The notes: generated from the sequence alone by a model not told the origin. Shown: positions 35,802 through 45,510, numbered from the stretch's first letter. The stretch: 64,000 nucleotides of DNA from an uncultured Bacteroidales bacterium (GCA_958418815.1 CATZGB010000013.1:8439-72438), one strand, 5' to 3'. Made by a program: numbers and translations.

Positions 35802-36569
35802 ATGGAAAAACTGCTTGAAAGCATAGACCGCAACAGAATCCCGGCCCACGTCGCCATCATAATGGATGGCAACGGCCGTTGGGCAAAACAACGTGGCCTC
35901 GACCGCTCCGAAGGCCATGTCGAAGGGGTCAACACCGTGCGCCGCATCACCGAAATCGCATCCGAGATCGGGGTGGGATGCCTGACTCTCTATGCCTTCT
36001 CGACCGAGAACTGGAATCGGCCGCAGGCCGAGGTGGACGCGCTCATGCACCTTATAGGCATAGCCATACAGCGCGAGACCCCCGACCTGATCAAGAACAA
36101 CGTCAGGCTGAGGATGATCGGCGACTTCGACCGTATGCCGGAAGATGCCCGCCGACGTCTCCAGGGATGTTTCGACGCCACATCACATTGCACAGGGCTG
36201 GTGCTCAACCTCGCCCTGAGCTATTCCGGACGATGGGACATGGCGCGTGCCGCCAGGCTTCTTGCCGAAGATGTCGCCGCCGGCAGGCTCGACCCCGCCG
36301 ACATAGACCAGGCCGCCATCTCTGCCAGACTGTCGACCGCCACACTGCCCCAGCAGGACCCCGACCTGCTGATACGCACCGGGGGGGATTTCAGAGTCAG
36401 CAACTTCCTGCTGTGGGAAATCGCCTATTCTGAAATCGAAGTGACAGACAAATTCTGGCCCGACTTCTCCAAAGAAGACTTCCTGCTTGCAATTAAAAAC
36501 TATCAGAAAAGAGAACGCCGATTCGGCAAGACAAGCGAGCAAATCGCAGCCGAAGACACCGACAAATAA
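35802..36569 (+). CDS. uppS: Isoprenyl transferase (undecaprenyl diphosphate synthase)
   Basis: 255 residues from the ATG at 35802, 8 bp after the upstream stop. The substrate motif IIMDGNGRWAKQRGL gives catalytic D22. TLYAFSTENWNRP and DLLIRTGGDFRVSNFLLW are conserved cis-prenyltransferase blocks. The enzyme makes the C55 carrier for peptidoglycan and surface glycans. It lies between the DUF6089 gene and bamA (24 bp gap) in an envelope operon. Confidence 0.97.
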   Translation: MEKLLESIDRNRIPAHVAIIMDGNGRWAKQRGLDRSEGHVEGVNTVRRITEIASEIGVGCLTLYAFSTENWNRPQAEVDALMHLIGIAIQRETPDLIKNNVRLRMIGDFDRMPEDARRRLQGCFDATSHCTGLVLNLALSYSGRWDMARAARLLAEDVAAGRLDPADIDQAAISARLSTATLPQQDPDLLIRTGGDFRVSNFLLWEIAYSEIEVTDKFWPDFSKEDFLLAIKNYQKRERRFGKTSEQIAAEDTDK

Positions 36570-36593
36570 ACCGACATTGACATTCCATCATAT

Positions 36594-39227
36594 ATGAGAT
36601 ACAGGTCATTCACCCTTTTCCTGCTCCTCCTCGCAATGGTCGTTCCCGGACTCTCAGCCCAGGAACGCACTGACACCATCTACAATCCCCCCATCGTCTA
36701 CTCCGGGCTCCCCACCAGCTACGAAATCGCCGGGCTGCGCGTCACCGGAGCCGACAATTACGAGGATTACATCGTCATCGGCTATTCCGGACTGAAAGTC
36801 GGCGACGAAGTCGAGATTCCGGGAAATGACATCACAACCGCCGTGAAGCGGCTCATGCGCCAGGGCCTTTTCGCCCAGGCACAGATACTCGCGGAGAAAA
36901 TCGCAGGCAACAAGGTATGGCTTGTCATCAATCTGCGCACCCAGCCCCGAATCTCAGAGGTGCAGTATGGCGGCATGAAGAAGAGCGAACGCGAGGAGCT
37001 GCAGAAGCGACTCCAGCTCATGAAGGGCAACCAGATCACCCAGAACATCGTCAACCGGGCCACACAGATCACCGAGAAATACTTCGCTGACAAAGGCTTC
37101 GGCAACGCTACAGTGAAAATCTGGCTCCAGGAAGACCTCAGCCACAAAAACGAGATGATTGTCCATATCGATGTAGACAAGCACTCAAAGGTGAAAGTCC
37201 ACAAAATCTACATCGACGGCAACGAGGTGCTGTCTGACAGCAAACTCAAGCGCGTGATCAAGAAGACCAACGAGGGAAGCAACATCTGGAAGCTCTTCAG
37301 CCAGAAGAAATTCGTCGAGAGCGACTACCATGACGACCTCAACCGCATCATCGAGAAATACAACGAGCTTGGCTACCGCGACGCAAAGATTCTCAGCGAC
37401 TCAGTGGTGCCGTATGACGAAAACAAGGTGGATGTCTTCATCAACCTCGAAGAGGGCAAGCGCTACTATATCAGCGACATTTCATGGGTCGGAAACACCC
37501 TCTACACCACCGACCAGCTCGACTACCTGCTCGGTATGAAGCCCGGCGATGTCTACAACCAGAAGCTGCTCAACAAGCGCCTCACGATGGATGACGACGC
37601 CGTGTCAAACGCCTATATGGACAAGGGCTACCTCTTCTACCAGCTCGTGCCAATCGAAAAGAACATCAACGGAGACTCCATCGACCTCGAACTCAGAATG
37701 TTTGAAGGCCCGCAGGCACGCGTCAACAAGGTGGTAATCACCGGTAACGACCGCCTCTACGAAAAGGTGGTGCGCCGCGACCTGCGTGTCAAACCAGGCG
37801 AACTGTTCTCAAAGAACGATGTGATGCGCTCCCTGCGTGAAATCGCCCAGACAGGCCATTTCAACCCCGAGAACATGAACCCCGACATCCAGCCCAACGA
37901 AGAGAACGGCACTGTGGATGTGGTCTTCAACCTCGAGTCAAAGGCAAACGACCAGATCGAGCTGTCGCTCGGCTGGGGCCAGACCGGCATCATCGGCAAA
38001 GTGGCCCTGAAGTTCACCAACTTCTCAATCAAGAACCTCTTCAATCCTGGCTCATACAAGGGGCTCATCCCCCAGGGCGAAGGACAGACATTCACCATCA
38101 GCGCGCAGACCAACGCGAGGTACTACCAGATGTATTCCGTGTCGTTCCTCGACCCATGGTTCGGCGGCAAGCGACCCAACTCGCTTCAGGTTTCGGCCTA
38201 CTACAGCCGCCAGACCGGTGTCAACTCCTCTTACTACAACTCCAACTGGGCCAACCCCTATCTCTACGGCGGATATGGCTACGGTTATGGTTACGGCTAC
38301 GGTTCCAACTATTACAACGACTATTACCAGAACTCCATCGAAAACGCATATGACCCCAACAAGGTGTTGCAGATGGTGGGTGTGACCGTTGGTTTCGGAA
38401 AACGTCTCAACTGGCCCGACGACTATTTCACCTTCACCACCGAACTGAGCTACAACTGGTATTACCTCAAGAACTGGGAATACCTCTATTATATGAACAA
38501 CGGTACGTCGAACGCTCTCGTGCTTGGCCTCACCCTTGCCCGAAACTCCATCGACAACCCCCTCTACACCCGTCGCGGATCGACATTCTCGCTCAACCTC
38601 CAGATCACACCTCCCGCGTCTCTGTTCGGGAACAAGAACTGGGAAAAACTCTACAACGAGAACACCACCGCGTCCAAGAAGGAGCTTTACCACTGGATAG
38701 AATACTGGAAGCTGCGCTTCAAATCGCGCACCTACACCCCGCTGACCGACCCCGACGGCAAATGGACCCTCGTGCTCATGACACGCGCCGATGTCGGCCT
38801 TCTGGGCAGCTACAACAAATGGCTGCGCTCGCCGTTCGAGACCTTCTATGTCGGCGGCGACGGCATGAGCGGCTCATACACCTACGCCACCGAGACCATA
38901 GCCCTGCGAGGCTATGAGAACGGCCAGCTGACCCCCTGGGGACGCGAAGGCTACGCCTACACCCGCCTGGGAGTCGAGCTTCACTTCCCCTTCATGCTCC
39001 AGCCTTCGACCACCATCTACGGCCTCGTGTTCGCCGAGGGAGGTAACGCCTGGACATCTGTCAAGGATTTCTCCCCCTTCAACCTCAAACGTTCGGCCGG
39101 TGTCGGTCTGCGCATCTTCCTCCCGATGGTCGGCATGATGGGTATCGACTGGGCTTACGGTTTCGACACCGTCTTCGGCCAGAAGGGTGGCAGCCACTTC
39201 CACTTCATCCTCGGCCAGGAGTTCTGA
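36594..39227 (+). CDS. bamA: Outer-membrane protein assembly factor BamA
   Basis: 877 residues: signal peptide (1-22), five POTRA domains (about 40-460), and a 16-strand Omp85 barrel ending FHFILGQEF. The POTRA region has the repeated VxxIxIxGN pattern (VHKIYIDGNEVL, ISDISWVGNTLY, VNKVVITGNDRLY). Near 557-577 an extracellular loop consists almost only of Tyr, Gly, Ser and Asn, which is unusual in length and composition. BamA inserts beta-barrel proteins. The downstream Skp pair supplies the periplasmic chaperones. Confidence 0.96.
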   Translation: MRYRSFTLFLLLLAMVVPGLSAQERTDTIYNPPIVYSGLPTSYEIAGLRVTGADNYEDYIVIGYSGLKVGDEVEIPGNDITTAVKRLMRQGLFAQAQILAEKIAGNKVWLVINLRTQPRISEVQYGGMKKSEREELQKRLQLMKGNQITQNIVNRATQITEKYFADKGFGNATVKIWLQEDLSHKNEMIVHIDVDKHSKVKVHKIYIDGNEVLSDSKLKRVIKKTNEGSNIWKLFSQKKFVESDYHDDLNRIIEKYNELGYRDAKILSDSVVPYDENKVDVFINLEEGKRYYISDISWVGNTLYTTDQLDYLLGMKPGDVYNQKLLNKRLTMDDDAVSNAYMDKGYLFYQLVPIEKNINGDSIDLELRMFEGPQARVNKVVITGNDRLYEKVVRRDLRVKPGELFSKNDVMRSLREIAQTGHFNPENMNPDIQPNEENGTVDVVFNLESKANDQIELSLGWGQTGIIGKVALKFTNFSIKNLFNPGSYKGLIPQGEGQTFTISAQTNARYYQMYSVSFLDPWFGGKRPNSLQVSAYYSRQTGVNSSYYNSNWANPYLYGGYGYGYGYGYGSNYYNDYYQNSIENAYDPNKVLQMVGVTVGFGKRLNWPDDYFTFTTELSYNWYYLKNWEYLYYMNNGTSNALVLGLTLARNSIDNPLYTRRGSTFSLNLQITPPASLFGNKNWEKLYNENTTASKKELYHWIEYWKLRFKSRTYTPLTDPDGKWTLVLMTRADVGLLGSYNKWLRSPFETFYVGGDGMSGSYTYATETIALRGYENGQLTPWGREGYAYTRLGVELHFPFMLQPSTTIYGLVFAEGGNAWTSVKDFSPFNLKRSAGVGLRIFLPMVGMMGIDWAYGFDTVFGQKGGSHFHFILGQEF

Positions 39228-39320
39228 CCCGGGCCATATGACACGGCGCGGCCAAAGGCTTAAACCTTTTCCCCGCCGGATTGTCTTAATAGTAAACGAC
39301 AAATCAAAAACGACTTACCT

Positions 39321-39836
39321 ATGAAAAAGATATTGCTGACCCTCGCCCTCGTTGTGGCGGCCTGCTTCGGGGCCTCAGCCCAGAAGTTCGCCCTGGTCGA
39401 TATGGAGTACATCCTCAAGCAGGTGCCCTCCTACGAGATGGCCAACGAGCAGCTGCGCCAGCTCTCCCTCCGCTGGCAGAAGGAGGTGGAAGCCGTCAGC
39501 CGCGACGCCGACGCCCTTTACAAGAAATACCTCTCCGACAAAGTGTTCCTCACCGAAGAACAGGTGAAGAAACGCGAGGAGGAGATTGTTGCCAAAGAGA
39601 AAGAAGCGTCAGAATTGCGTTACAAATACTTCGGACCGGAAGGTGAGCTTTACAAAAAGCGCCAGACGCTGATGAAACCCATCCAGGACGATGTCTACAA
39701 TGCCGTCAAGAAGCTCTCCGAGGAGCGCGGCTACCAATGCATCTTCGACCGCGCGTCATCGGCCAACATCGTCTACGCCTCTCCCCGCATCGATGTCAGC
39801 AACGAGGTGCTGGCCAAACTCGGATATTCCAACTGA
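39321..39836 (+). CDS. Skp/OmpH-family periplasmic chaperone, copy 1
   Basis: 171 residues: signal peptide (cut after ASAQ), then KFALVDMEYILKQVPSYEMA, the conserved opening strand-helix of Skp. A long charged helical hairpin (about 55-125) follows, and a C-terminal strand (IDVSNEVLAKLGY). Skp trimers hold unfolded outer-membrane proteins for BamA. It is 93 bp after bamA; the second paralogue follows after 36 bp. Confidence 0.92.
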   Translation: MKKILLTLALVVAACFGASAQKFALVDMEYILKQVPSYEMANEQLRQLSLRWQKEVEAVSRDADALYKKYLSDKVFLTEEQVKKREEEIVAKEKEASELRYKYFGPEGELYKKRQTLMKPIQDDVYNAVKKLSEERGYQCIFDRASSANIVYASPRIDVSNEVLAKLGYSN

Positions 39837-39872
39837 AAACAATACAATAACAGATAATAGACCATCTTAAAA

Positions 39873-40397
39873 ATGATCAAGAAAATTCTTCTGGCCCTTG
39901 CAGTGGCCCTGCCCATGTGCGCGTGGGCCCAGTCCGCCAAATTCGGCGTAGTAGACCCCGAGTCAATCATCCCCGGAATGGCGGAATACATCGAAGCCCA
40001 GAACCAGTTCAACGAGGCTTCAAAGACCTTCGAAAGCGAATACGCCAAAATCCAGGAGGAATTCAAAGCCAAGTATGAGGAGTTCCAGAAAGTGATGTCT
40101 GACACCGCCACTCCCCAGACAATCAAAGACCGCCGCGCCCAGGAAATCCAGGAGCTCAACCAGAAGTCAGAGCAGTTTGCCCAGACAGCGCAGCAGGAAC
40201 TCGCCCGCAAGCAGCAGCTGCTGATGGCTCCCGTGCAGGAGAAACTCATCAACGCCATCAAGGCCGTAGGAGCTGAAGGCGGCTTCACCATGATTCTCCC
40301 CCTGGGCACAGCAGCCTACACCTCAAACGACGTGGTAGATGTCACTCCCCTGGTAAAGGCCAAACTCGGTGTGAAAGACACCCCCGCCGCAAAATAA
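39873..40397 (+). CDS. Skp/OmpH-family periplasmic chaperone, copy 2
   Basis: 174 residues of the same architecture as the gene upstream: signal peptide (cut after AWAQ), SAKFGVVDPESIIPGMAEY opening and a helical hairpin rich in Gln and Glu (about 50-125). It ends with VVDVTPLVKAKLGV. Two tandem Skp paralogues after bamA are usual in Bacteroidetes. A terminator hairpin follows within 30 nt. Confidence 0.92.
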   Translation: MIKKILLALAVALPMCAWAQSAKFGVVDPESIIPGMAEYIEAQNQFNEASKTFESEYAKIQEEFKAKYEEFQKVMSDTATPQTIKDRRAQEIQELNQKSEQFAQTAQQELARKQQLLMAPVQEKLINAIKAVGAEGGFTMILPLGTAAYTSNDVVDVTPLVKAKLGVKDTPAAK

Positions 40398-40424
40398 CCG
40401 GCCCCACACAACCGAAAAAGACAT

Positions 40425-40466
40425 CAACCCGCAGGTGCCGGCGATCATACCGGCTCCTGCGGGTTG
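40425..40466 (+). terminator. Terminator of the bamA-skp operon
   Basis: An 11-bp perfect stem (40425-40435 with 40456-40466) has inner CCGG/CCGG pairing. It begins 27 nt after the stop, with a short ATTT tail. Confidence 0.6.
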
Positions 40467-40561
40467 CAATTTCCGACCCCACCTATCGCGGGAAAACGGA
40501 TTTTGACGGAAACATACACAAATATGCAAAAATAGTGTCTGAATCTGCCACTCATTATCAC

Positions 40562-40569
40562 TAACTTTG
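40562..40569 (+). promoter_or_regulatory. -7 promoter box of manA
   Basis: TAACTTTG, 35 nt before the ATG; -33 element weak. Confidence 0.5.
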
Positions 40570-40604
40570 CCCCTGAACCTTAATCCCGATTTTATCACAA
40601 CAAG

Positions 40605-41570
40605 ATGATTCCTGTCTTACAATTCTCGACCTATTTCAAGTCTGTAATCTGGGGAGGAGAACGTATCGCCAGATTCAAAGGAATCCCCTCCCAGGGACAT
40701 GACATCGGAGAGTCATGGGAACTCTCGCCGATGCCCGGCCACGAATCAACCGTCATCGACGGCCCCTTCAAAGGGGAGACCCTGACCGCACTCGCCCTGC
40801 GCTATCCCGAAGAACTCCTCGGGAAGAAAGTGAACGAAAAATGGCACGGCCGGTTTCCGCTGCTGATCAAATTCATCGATTCCAACGACGACCTCTCCAT
40901 ACAGGTGCATCCCGACGACAGGCTCGCCGCCGAGCGCCACCAGTCGCTCGGGAAGACCGAGATGTGGTATTCGCTCGATCCCCAGCCCGGAGCATACCTC
41001 TATGCCGGATTCAACCGTCCCATGGACGAGGCCGCTTTCCGCCATATGATAGCCGACAACACCATAGTCGACGCCCTCGCCAAGGCTGATGTCAAAAAAG
41101 GCGACCTCTTCTACCTGCCGGCCGGACGTGTACACGCCATCGGACGCGGCAACCTCATAGTGGAGATACAGGAAGCAAGCGACATCACATACCGCATATA
41201 TGACTATGACCGGCGAGACGCAAACGGCAACCCGCGCGACCTACATGTCGACCAGTCTGTGGACGCAGTGAATTACGACGATGTCGTCTCAGGAAAACAA
41301 AACATAATACCTGCCAAAGGGGAAAGCTCCACTCTTGTCGACTGCGAGTATTTCACGACATGCGTCCACGACATTGACCGGGAGACGCTGCTCGACCTCT
41401 CGCAGCTTGACTCATTCACAGTGCTGATCGGTATCGGCGGACAGCTTTCAGTCTCCACCCCCGACGGCCAGACTGTCTCCTTGCCGCAGGGCCACACCCT
41501 CCTTGTCCCCGCCTGCCAGCCCTCGGTGAAAATCCAGGGGGAGGGCCAGGTCTTGACTGTGAACCTGTGA
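40605..41570 (+). CDS. manA: Type I mannose-6-phosphate isomerase
   Basis: 321 residues of the short class I phosphomannose isomerase form. Zinc ligands are in SIQVHPDD (Gln and His), KTEMWY (Glu) and PAGRVHAIGRG (His), and ITYRIYDYDR is the active-site stretch. It interconverts fructose-6-phosphate and mannose-6-phosphate, feeding GDP-sugars for surface glycans or allowing mannose use. Its stop lies only 2 bp from the stop of the convergent Nudix gene, so there is no room for a separate terminator. Confidence 0.95.
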   Translation: MIPVLQFSTYFKSVIWGGERIARFKGIPSQGHDIGESWELSPMPGHESTVIDGPFKGETLTALALRYPEELLGKKVNEKWHGRFPLLIKFIDSNDDLSIQVHPDDRLAAERHQSLGKTEMWYSLDPQPGAYLYAGFNRPMDEAAFRHMIADNTIVDALAKADVKKGDLFYLPAGRVHAIGRGNLIVEIQEASDITYRIYDYDRRDANGNPRDLHVDQSVDAVNYDDVVSGKQNIIPAKGESSTLVDCEYFTTCVHDIDRETLLDLSQLDSFTVLIGIGGQLSVSTPDGQTVSLPQGHTLLVPACQPSVKIQGEGQVLTVNL

Positions 41571-41572
41571 TT

Positions 41573-42103
41573 TCAGTCGCGGGTCTCAGCCGTCGCCGGC
41601 ATCATTCCGAGACGCGACAGATAGCGCTCACACAACACACGCGAAGTGGAGCCGGGGCGCGACGAGACCAAAGACAATATTTCCTCAGGACGGTGCCACC
41701 CGGCGCCGTCCACCTCTGAGGAAAGCACAAGCTCGCGAGCCTCCACCCGGGCGAAAAAGCCAATCATCATCATCTCCTTGTGGGCAAACCAGCTGGTCAG
41801 CACCAGTTCAAGATGCTCCACTTTCTGGCCCGTCTCCTCAAGAATCTCCCTGACGGCACAGCTCTCAGCATCCTCGCCGGGTGTGACATAGCCCGAAACA
41901 AGGTTGTGAAACTCAGTGGAAATATAGTTCTGACGAAGCAGCAACACCTCTCCCCTCTCATTGTAGACCAAAGAGATTACCGCCACAGGGAAAACATCAA
42001 ACCAGGGCTTGTCGCAAGAGTCACACCAGGGCACAGCGCCCTCATCGCCAAGGACACGGCTTGAAAGCAACGAGCCGCAATCGGGGCAATATCTGAACCT
42101 CAT
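41573..42103 (-). CDS. Nudix hydrolase with N-terminal zinc ribbon (NudC-like)
   Basis: 176 residues. C6, C9, C27 and C30 form a four-cysteine zinc ribbon as in NADH pyrophosphatase NudC. The Nudix box runs from 71 to 93 (G71, E77, R85, E86, E89, E90 all in place). It probably hydrolyses a nucleoside diphosphate derivative; the exact substrate is open. It is the last gene of a leftward group: the omega-amidase-like gene lies 15 bp upstream. Confidence 0.9.
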   Translation of the reverse strand: MRFRYCPDCGSLLSSRVLGDEGAVPWCDSCDKPWFDVFPVAVISLVYNERGEVLLLRQNYISTEFHNLVSGYVTPGEDAESCAVREILEETGQKVEHLELVLTSWFAHKEMMMIGFFARVEARELVLSSEVDGAGWHRPEEILSLVSSRPGSTSRVLCERYLSRLGMMPATAETRD

Positions 42104-42118
42104 CTTGTAATATCTGTT

Positions 42119-43021
42119 TCAGGAGAAAACAAACCGGTCGGCATCGCGATGCGTGGGAAGCCATCCGCGCAATTTCTTCACCTTTTCCAAAGAGAACGTC
42201 GCAACCTGCAGAGGGCCATACGGGGTCATGTACTCATCTCCGTAATTGTCAGGCACAGGACATCCCGACGGTGCGGTCGCAGGCTCAGGCACTATCTGGC
42301 GGCCAAGTTCATCGACCATGAGCGACAATCCGTCATATTCACCGTAATCGTCGCGGCCCGACCTGTCGGCACCGGCCACCACGACCTGGTTTTCAATCGC
42401 GCGGGCGATAATCAGCTGACGCCACGCATATCCCCGGTTGACTGGCCAGTTGGCAGGCACCAGCACAATGTCGGCTTTCATGTCGACATTGCGTCCCCAC
42501 ACCGGGAACCGAAGCTCATAGCATATCAGCATCGACACGTTCCAGCCCCTGAATTCCACCAATGGCGGACGGCCTTGGCCGTGGGCCAGCAACTGGGCCT
42601 CCTTTGACAGGCAAAAAAGATGGTGCTTGTCATAAAAGACGCGCCGGCCGTCAGGCATCACTATGAATCCCCGGTTGAAATATGTCATCCCCGCTCCATC
42701 GGGCGAGGTCTCACAGGCAAGGAAACTGCCCGCCACCATCATGTTTTTCCGGGCAGAAAGCCGGCACACAGCCTCCATCGTGGGGCCGTCACCACCTTCA
42801 GCCGCCGCCAGCATAGCCTCGGTGTCTTTCATGAAAGAAGTGGTGAAAAGCTCCGGCAAAACGGCTATGTCGACCGAGTCCGGAAGCGCGTCGGCCATCA
42901 TCTCCATGCGGCGCAGATTCTCATCCACATCACCGGCGGCGATGTCAAGCGACATCACAGCCACCGTGAGGAGTTTGTCAGTATGCTCCTGCACCCTCAC
43001 ATCACAAGGTTTCTCGCTCAT
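42119..43021 (-). CDS. Nitrilase-superfamily amidohydrolase (omega-amidase/YafV-like)
   Basis: 300 residues with the full Glu-Lys-Cys triad: E57 in VLPELFTTSF, K132 in YDKHHLF and C167 in LICYELRFPVWGR. RFPVWGRN and the ANWPVNRGYAWRQLIIARAIENQ block are typical of the omega-amidase branch, which hydrolyses alpha-ketoglutaramate-type amides. About 15 extra N-terminal residues precede the core. The gene overlaps the acyltransferase gene by 4 bp, so the two are translationally coupled. Confidence 0.88.
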   Translation of the reverse strand: MSEKPCDVRVQEHTDKLLTVAVMSLDIAAGDVDENLRRMEMMADALPDSVDIAVLPELFTTSFMKDTEAMLAAAEGGDGPTMEAVCRLSARKNMMVAGSFLACETSPDGAGMTYFNRGFIVMPDGRRVFYDKHHLFCLSKEAQLLAHGQGRPPLVEFRGWNVSMLICYELRFPVWGRNVDMKADIVLVPANWPVNRGYAWRQLIIARAIENQVVVAGADRSGRDDYGEYDGLSLMVDELGRQIVPEPATAPSGCPVPDNYGDEYMTPYGPLQVATFSLEKVKKLRGWLPTHRDADRFVFS

Positions 43022-43560
43022 TCTGTCAGGAATTTTTCAGGATAACGTCCGGAGAACGGACGGTAATACTTTTTGATTGCCTGCATGTCTGCGTCGAGGT
43101 TGCCCGACGGCTCGAAGACATCGTTTATCATCGCTTTCTTCATCCTGAAATCGATGACAGCGAGACACACAGGGACTCCGGCCTCCCGGGCGATCCTCAG
43201 GAAACCGGTATGCCAGGCCGAGGTCGGCTTGCGGGTCCCTTCGGGAGCTATCGCCACGACCAGACGTTCCTCATCGCGAAACCTCGCCACCATAGCCTCC
43301 ACCAGAGACTGCTTCTTGTTCTGCCTCACCACCGGGATTCCTCCTATGGCCCTGAGCAGACATCCCATCGGGAAAAAGAACCATGATGATTTCATCATGA
43401 AACCAGCCTTGCGGCCTACCGACCTGATGGCAAGCTCCCCGACGATGAAGTCCCAGTTGGATGTGTGGGGCGCAACGCATATTATCGCCTTTGGGTAATC
43501 AGGCACCGTCACCTCCACCCTCCATCCGGCCCATTTAAGTATCCTCGCGGCAAAATTCAT
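43018..43560 (-). CDS. 1-acyl-glycerol-3-phosphate acyltransferase-like protein (PlsC family)
   Basis: A compact 180-residue member of the PlsC family. The H-X4-D motif is HTSNWD (H32, D37), and APEGTRK (about 104-110) is the second acyltransferase motif. No membrane span at the N terminus, unlike most full-length PlsC proteins, so it may be a peripheral short form acting on another lipid acceptor. Translation is coupled to the nitrilase-family gene. Confidence 0.87.
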   Translation of the reverse strand: MNFAARILKWAGWRVEVTVPDYPKAIICVAPHTSNWDFIVGELAIRSVGRKAGFMMKSSWFFFPMGCLLRAIGGIPVVRQNKKQSLVEAMVARFRDEERLVVAIAPEGTRKPTSAWHTGFLRIAREAGVPVCLAVIDFRMKKAMINDVFEPSGNLDADMQAIKKYYRPFSGRYPEKFLTE

Positions 43561-43597
43561 AATCTTGTGATGTCTCTGTTGGAAATTACAGGCATTT

Positions 43598-43657
43598 TAA
43601 AAAGGTCGCGGCGGGCCGGCATATTCCTCTGGCAACCAGATATGCTGACACGCCGCG
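43598..43657 (-). terminator. Terminator of the small helical protein gene
   Basis: On the minus strand the outer stem CGCGGCG/CGCCGCG (43651-43657 with 43607-43613) encloses GCATAT and CTGG pairings. It is followed by CCTTTTTAAAA, about 20 nt after the stop codon at 43679. Confidence 0.65.
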
Positions 43658-43678
43658 CCGATAAGTCACTCAGACCGC

Positions 43679-44032
43679 TCAGGCCTTCTTGTTGTTGTCT
43701 TTCACCTCCTGGGGCAACGCGGCATTCATCTCTTTGACGATTGCGTTGACCTTGTCGTAGAATTTTTCCCTCAGCGAAGCGAAGGCTTTTTTGAAATACT
43801 CCTTGCGGGCCTTGCGGTAAGCGGCGCCCGTCTCGAAGTCAGCAGGAAGCTTGTCGAACGAGAATGTCACCTTGTTGAGAGCAGAGATCTGCAGGTCGGC
43901 GATACGGGTGATGATCTCGGTCATCGCCTTTGCGTCCACTCCCTTGACAAAGTTCTTGGCCAGGAGGCATTCGGCGGCCAGGTCGCCACACACATATTTG
44001 ATTTCTTTCTTGAGTTCTCTTTTGTTTGCCAT
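43679..44032 (-). CDS. Conserved small helical protein of unknown function
   Basis: 117 residues, strongly charged and predicted all-helical (e.g. KELKKEIKYVCGDLAAEC, YRKARKEYFKKAFASLREKF). No signal peptide or membrane span. I do not recognise the family. It lies between thrC and the acyltransferase gene on the same strand and has its own terminator, so it is a genuine transcription unit end. Codon use is like that of the neighbours. Confidence 0.7.
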   Translation of the reverse strand: MANKRELKKEIKYVCGDLAAECLLAKNFVKGVDAKAMTEIITRIADLQISALNKVTFSFDKLPADFETGAAYRKARKEYFKKAFASLREKFYDKVNAIVKEMNAALPQEVKDNNKKA

Positions 44033-44069
44033 GTCGTTTGATTTTTATGGTTGTTTATCGGGTTGGGGG

Positions 44070-45368
44070 TCAACTGAGAAGCACCCGGGTCAGGGCGCTC
44101 TTGGCCGGAGGTATCTTCACCGCAGGCTGGCTCAACAGGTTGAGGCCGTCAAGCTGGGGAGGCGGCGACACAGTGTGGCCGATGGCTTCCATAACCGCCT
44201 GCGGGAACTTGGCGGGATGGCCTGTGGCCATCGCCACTCCTACCTCGTCAGGGGCAAGACGGCCCTGCAACGCCCTGTAGGCCGTGGCCGACTGCGGGCC
44301 AAGCAGGTATCCTTCGGCCTGGTAGACATCCCGGATGGTCTGCACTATCTCCCTGTCTGAGAAAGCTACACCCTCCACATCCTTGCGCAGGCTGGCGAGG
44401 TCGCCGTCATACAGGTCTATGATGCGGGCCAGATTTGATGGATTGCCAACATCCATGGCCCTGGCGAGGGTCATAAGCGCCCGGCGCGGACGCAGCCCTC
44501 CGGTCTGCAGATATTCAACAAATGTGTCATTGGCATTGTTGGCTCCGATGAACCGCTTTACCGGCAATCCCATCTTCTTGGCCATCAGCGCTGCCGCGAG
44601 ATTGCCCAGATTTCCGCAGGGAACACTGATGACCACCTTGTCTGAGTCGGGCGACATCTCCCGGGCACGGGCATATGCGTGGAAATAATATATGATCGAG
44701 GGGAACTGACGTGCGAGGTTTATGGAGTTTCCTGAGGTGAGCGATAGAGCCTTGTCAAGCTCCTTGTCGGCAAGGACCTGCTTCACAAGCGTCTGACAGT
44801 CGTCAAACGTGCCCCCTACCTCTATGGCCGTCAGATTAGGCCGGTTGCAGAACATCGCGGTCTGCTGCCGTGAAAGCTCTCCGCGCGGAAACAGCACGAC
44901 GACCCTTGTCGACGGGGAATCCTTGAAGCTGTCGGCCAGCGCGCCGCCGCTGTCGCCCGATGTGGCCAGTATGACGGTACGGTTCTCAGACCCGGGGAAC
45001 AATGCGGGCAACAGACGGGCCATGAACCTGGCTCCGGCATCCTTGAACGACAATGTTGGCCCGTGAAACAACTCAAGTATGTACATCCCCTCTGACGACT
45101 CTGCCTTCCGCAGAGGTACCGGGAAATCGAGAGCATCGTCGACAATCGACTTTATCGCCTGCGATGACAGGATGTCGCCCAACAGTGTGTTGCATACCAC
45201 ATACCCTATCTCCTGTAGCGACATCTCCTGGATGTTCTTGAAAAAGGCTGACGGCAGGGATGGCATCCCAGCCGGCATGAACAAACCGCCGTCTTCCGCC
45301 AGACCGTTCTCTATGGCCTCGGGGAATGTCACTCCCCGTATCTTGCCGTTGGTGCTGTGAAACAACAT
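44070..45368 (-). CDS. thrC: Threonine synthase
   Basis: 432 residues of PLP-dependent threonine synthase: LELFHGPTLSFKDAGARFMARL with K109 as the PLP lysine, and the serine/glycine-rich TSGDSGGALAD phosphate loop. It converts O-phosphohomoserine to threonine. It carries its own promoter and is not next to thrA or thrB. The small helical protein gene follows after 37 bp and is probably read with it. Confidence 0.96.
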   Translation of the reverse strand: MLFHSTNGKIRGVTFPEAIENGLAEDGGLFMPAGMPSLPSAFFKNIQEMSLQEIGYVVCNTLLGDILSSQAIKSIVDDALDFPVPLRKAESSEGMYILELFHGPTLSFKDAGARFMARLLPALFPGSENRTVILATSGDSGGALADSFKDSPSTRVVVLFPRGELSRQQTAMFCNRPNLTAIEVGGTFDDCQTLVKQVLADKELDKALSLTSGNSINLARQFPSIIYYFHAYARAREMSPDSDKVVISVPCGNLGNLAAALMAKKMGLPVKRFIGANNANDTFVEYLQTGGLRPRRALMTLARAMDVGNPSNLARIIDLYDGDLASLRKDVEGVAFSDREIVQTIRDVYQAEGYLLGPQSATAYRALQGRLAPDEVGVAMATGHPAKFPQAVMEAIGHTVSPPPQLDGLNLLSQPAVKIPPAKSALTRVLLS

Positions 45369-45401
45369 ATCCAGTTTGCCTTGAAAGTTTTCTTTATGCT
45401 A

Positions 45402-45433
45402 CAAATTTAGTCAAAACTCCACGCGCGCCCAAA
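45402..45433 (-). promoter_or_regulatory. Promoter of thrC
   Basis: TTTG (45430-45433), 20 nt, TAAATTTG (45402-45409) on the minus strand, 33 nt before the ATG. The leader is too short for a leader peptide. Confidence 0.7.
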
Positions 45434-45510
45434 TTTTTCGGGGGTCTTTTTCCAAAAAGACACGGCGGATTCAAGGAAACATAGCGAAACTCGGTTGCCA
45501 CCCGTCTTCC

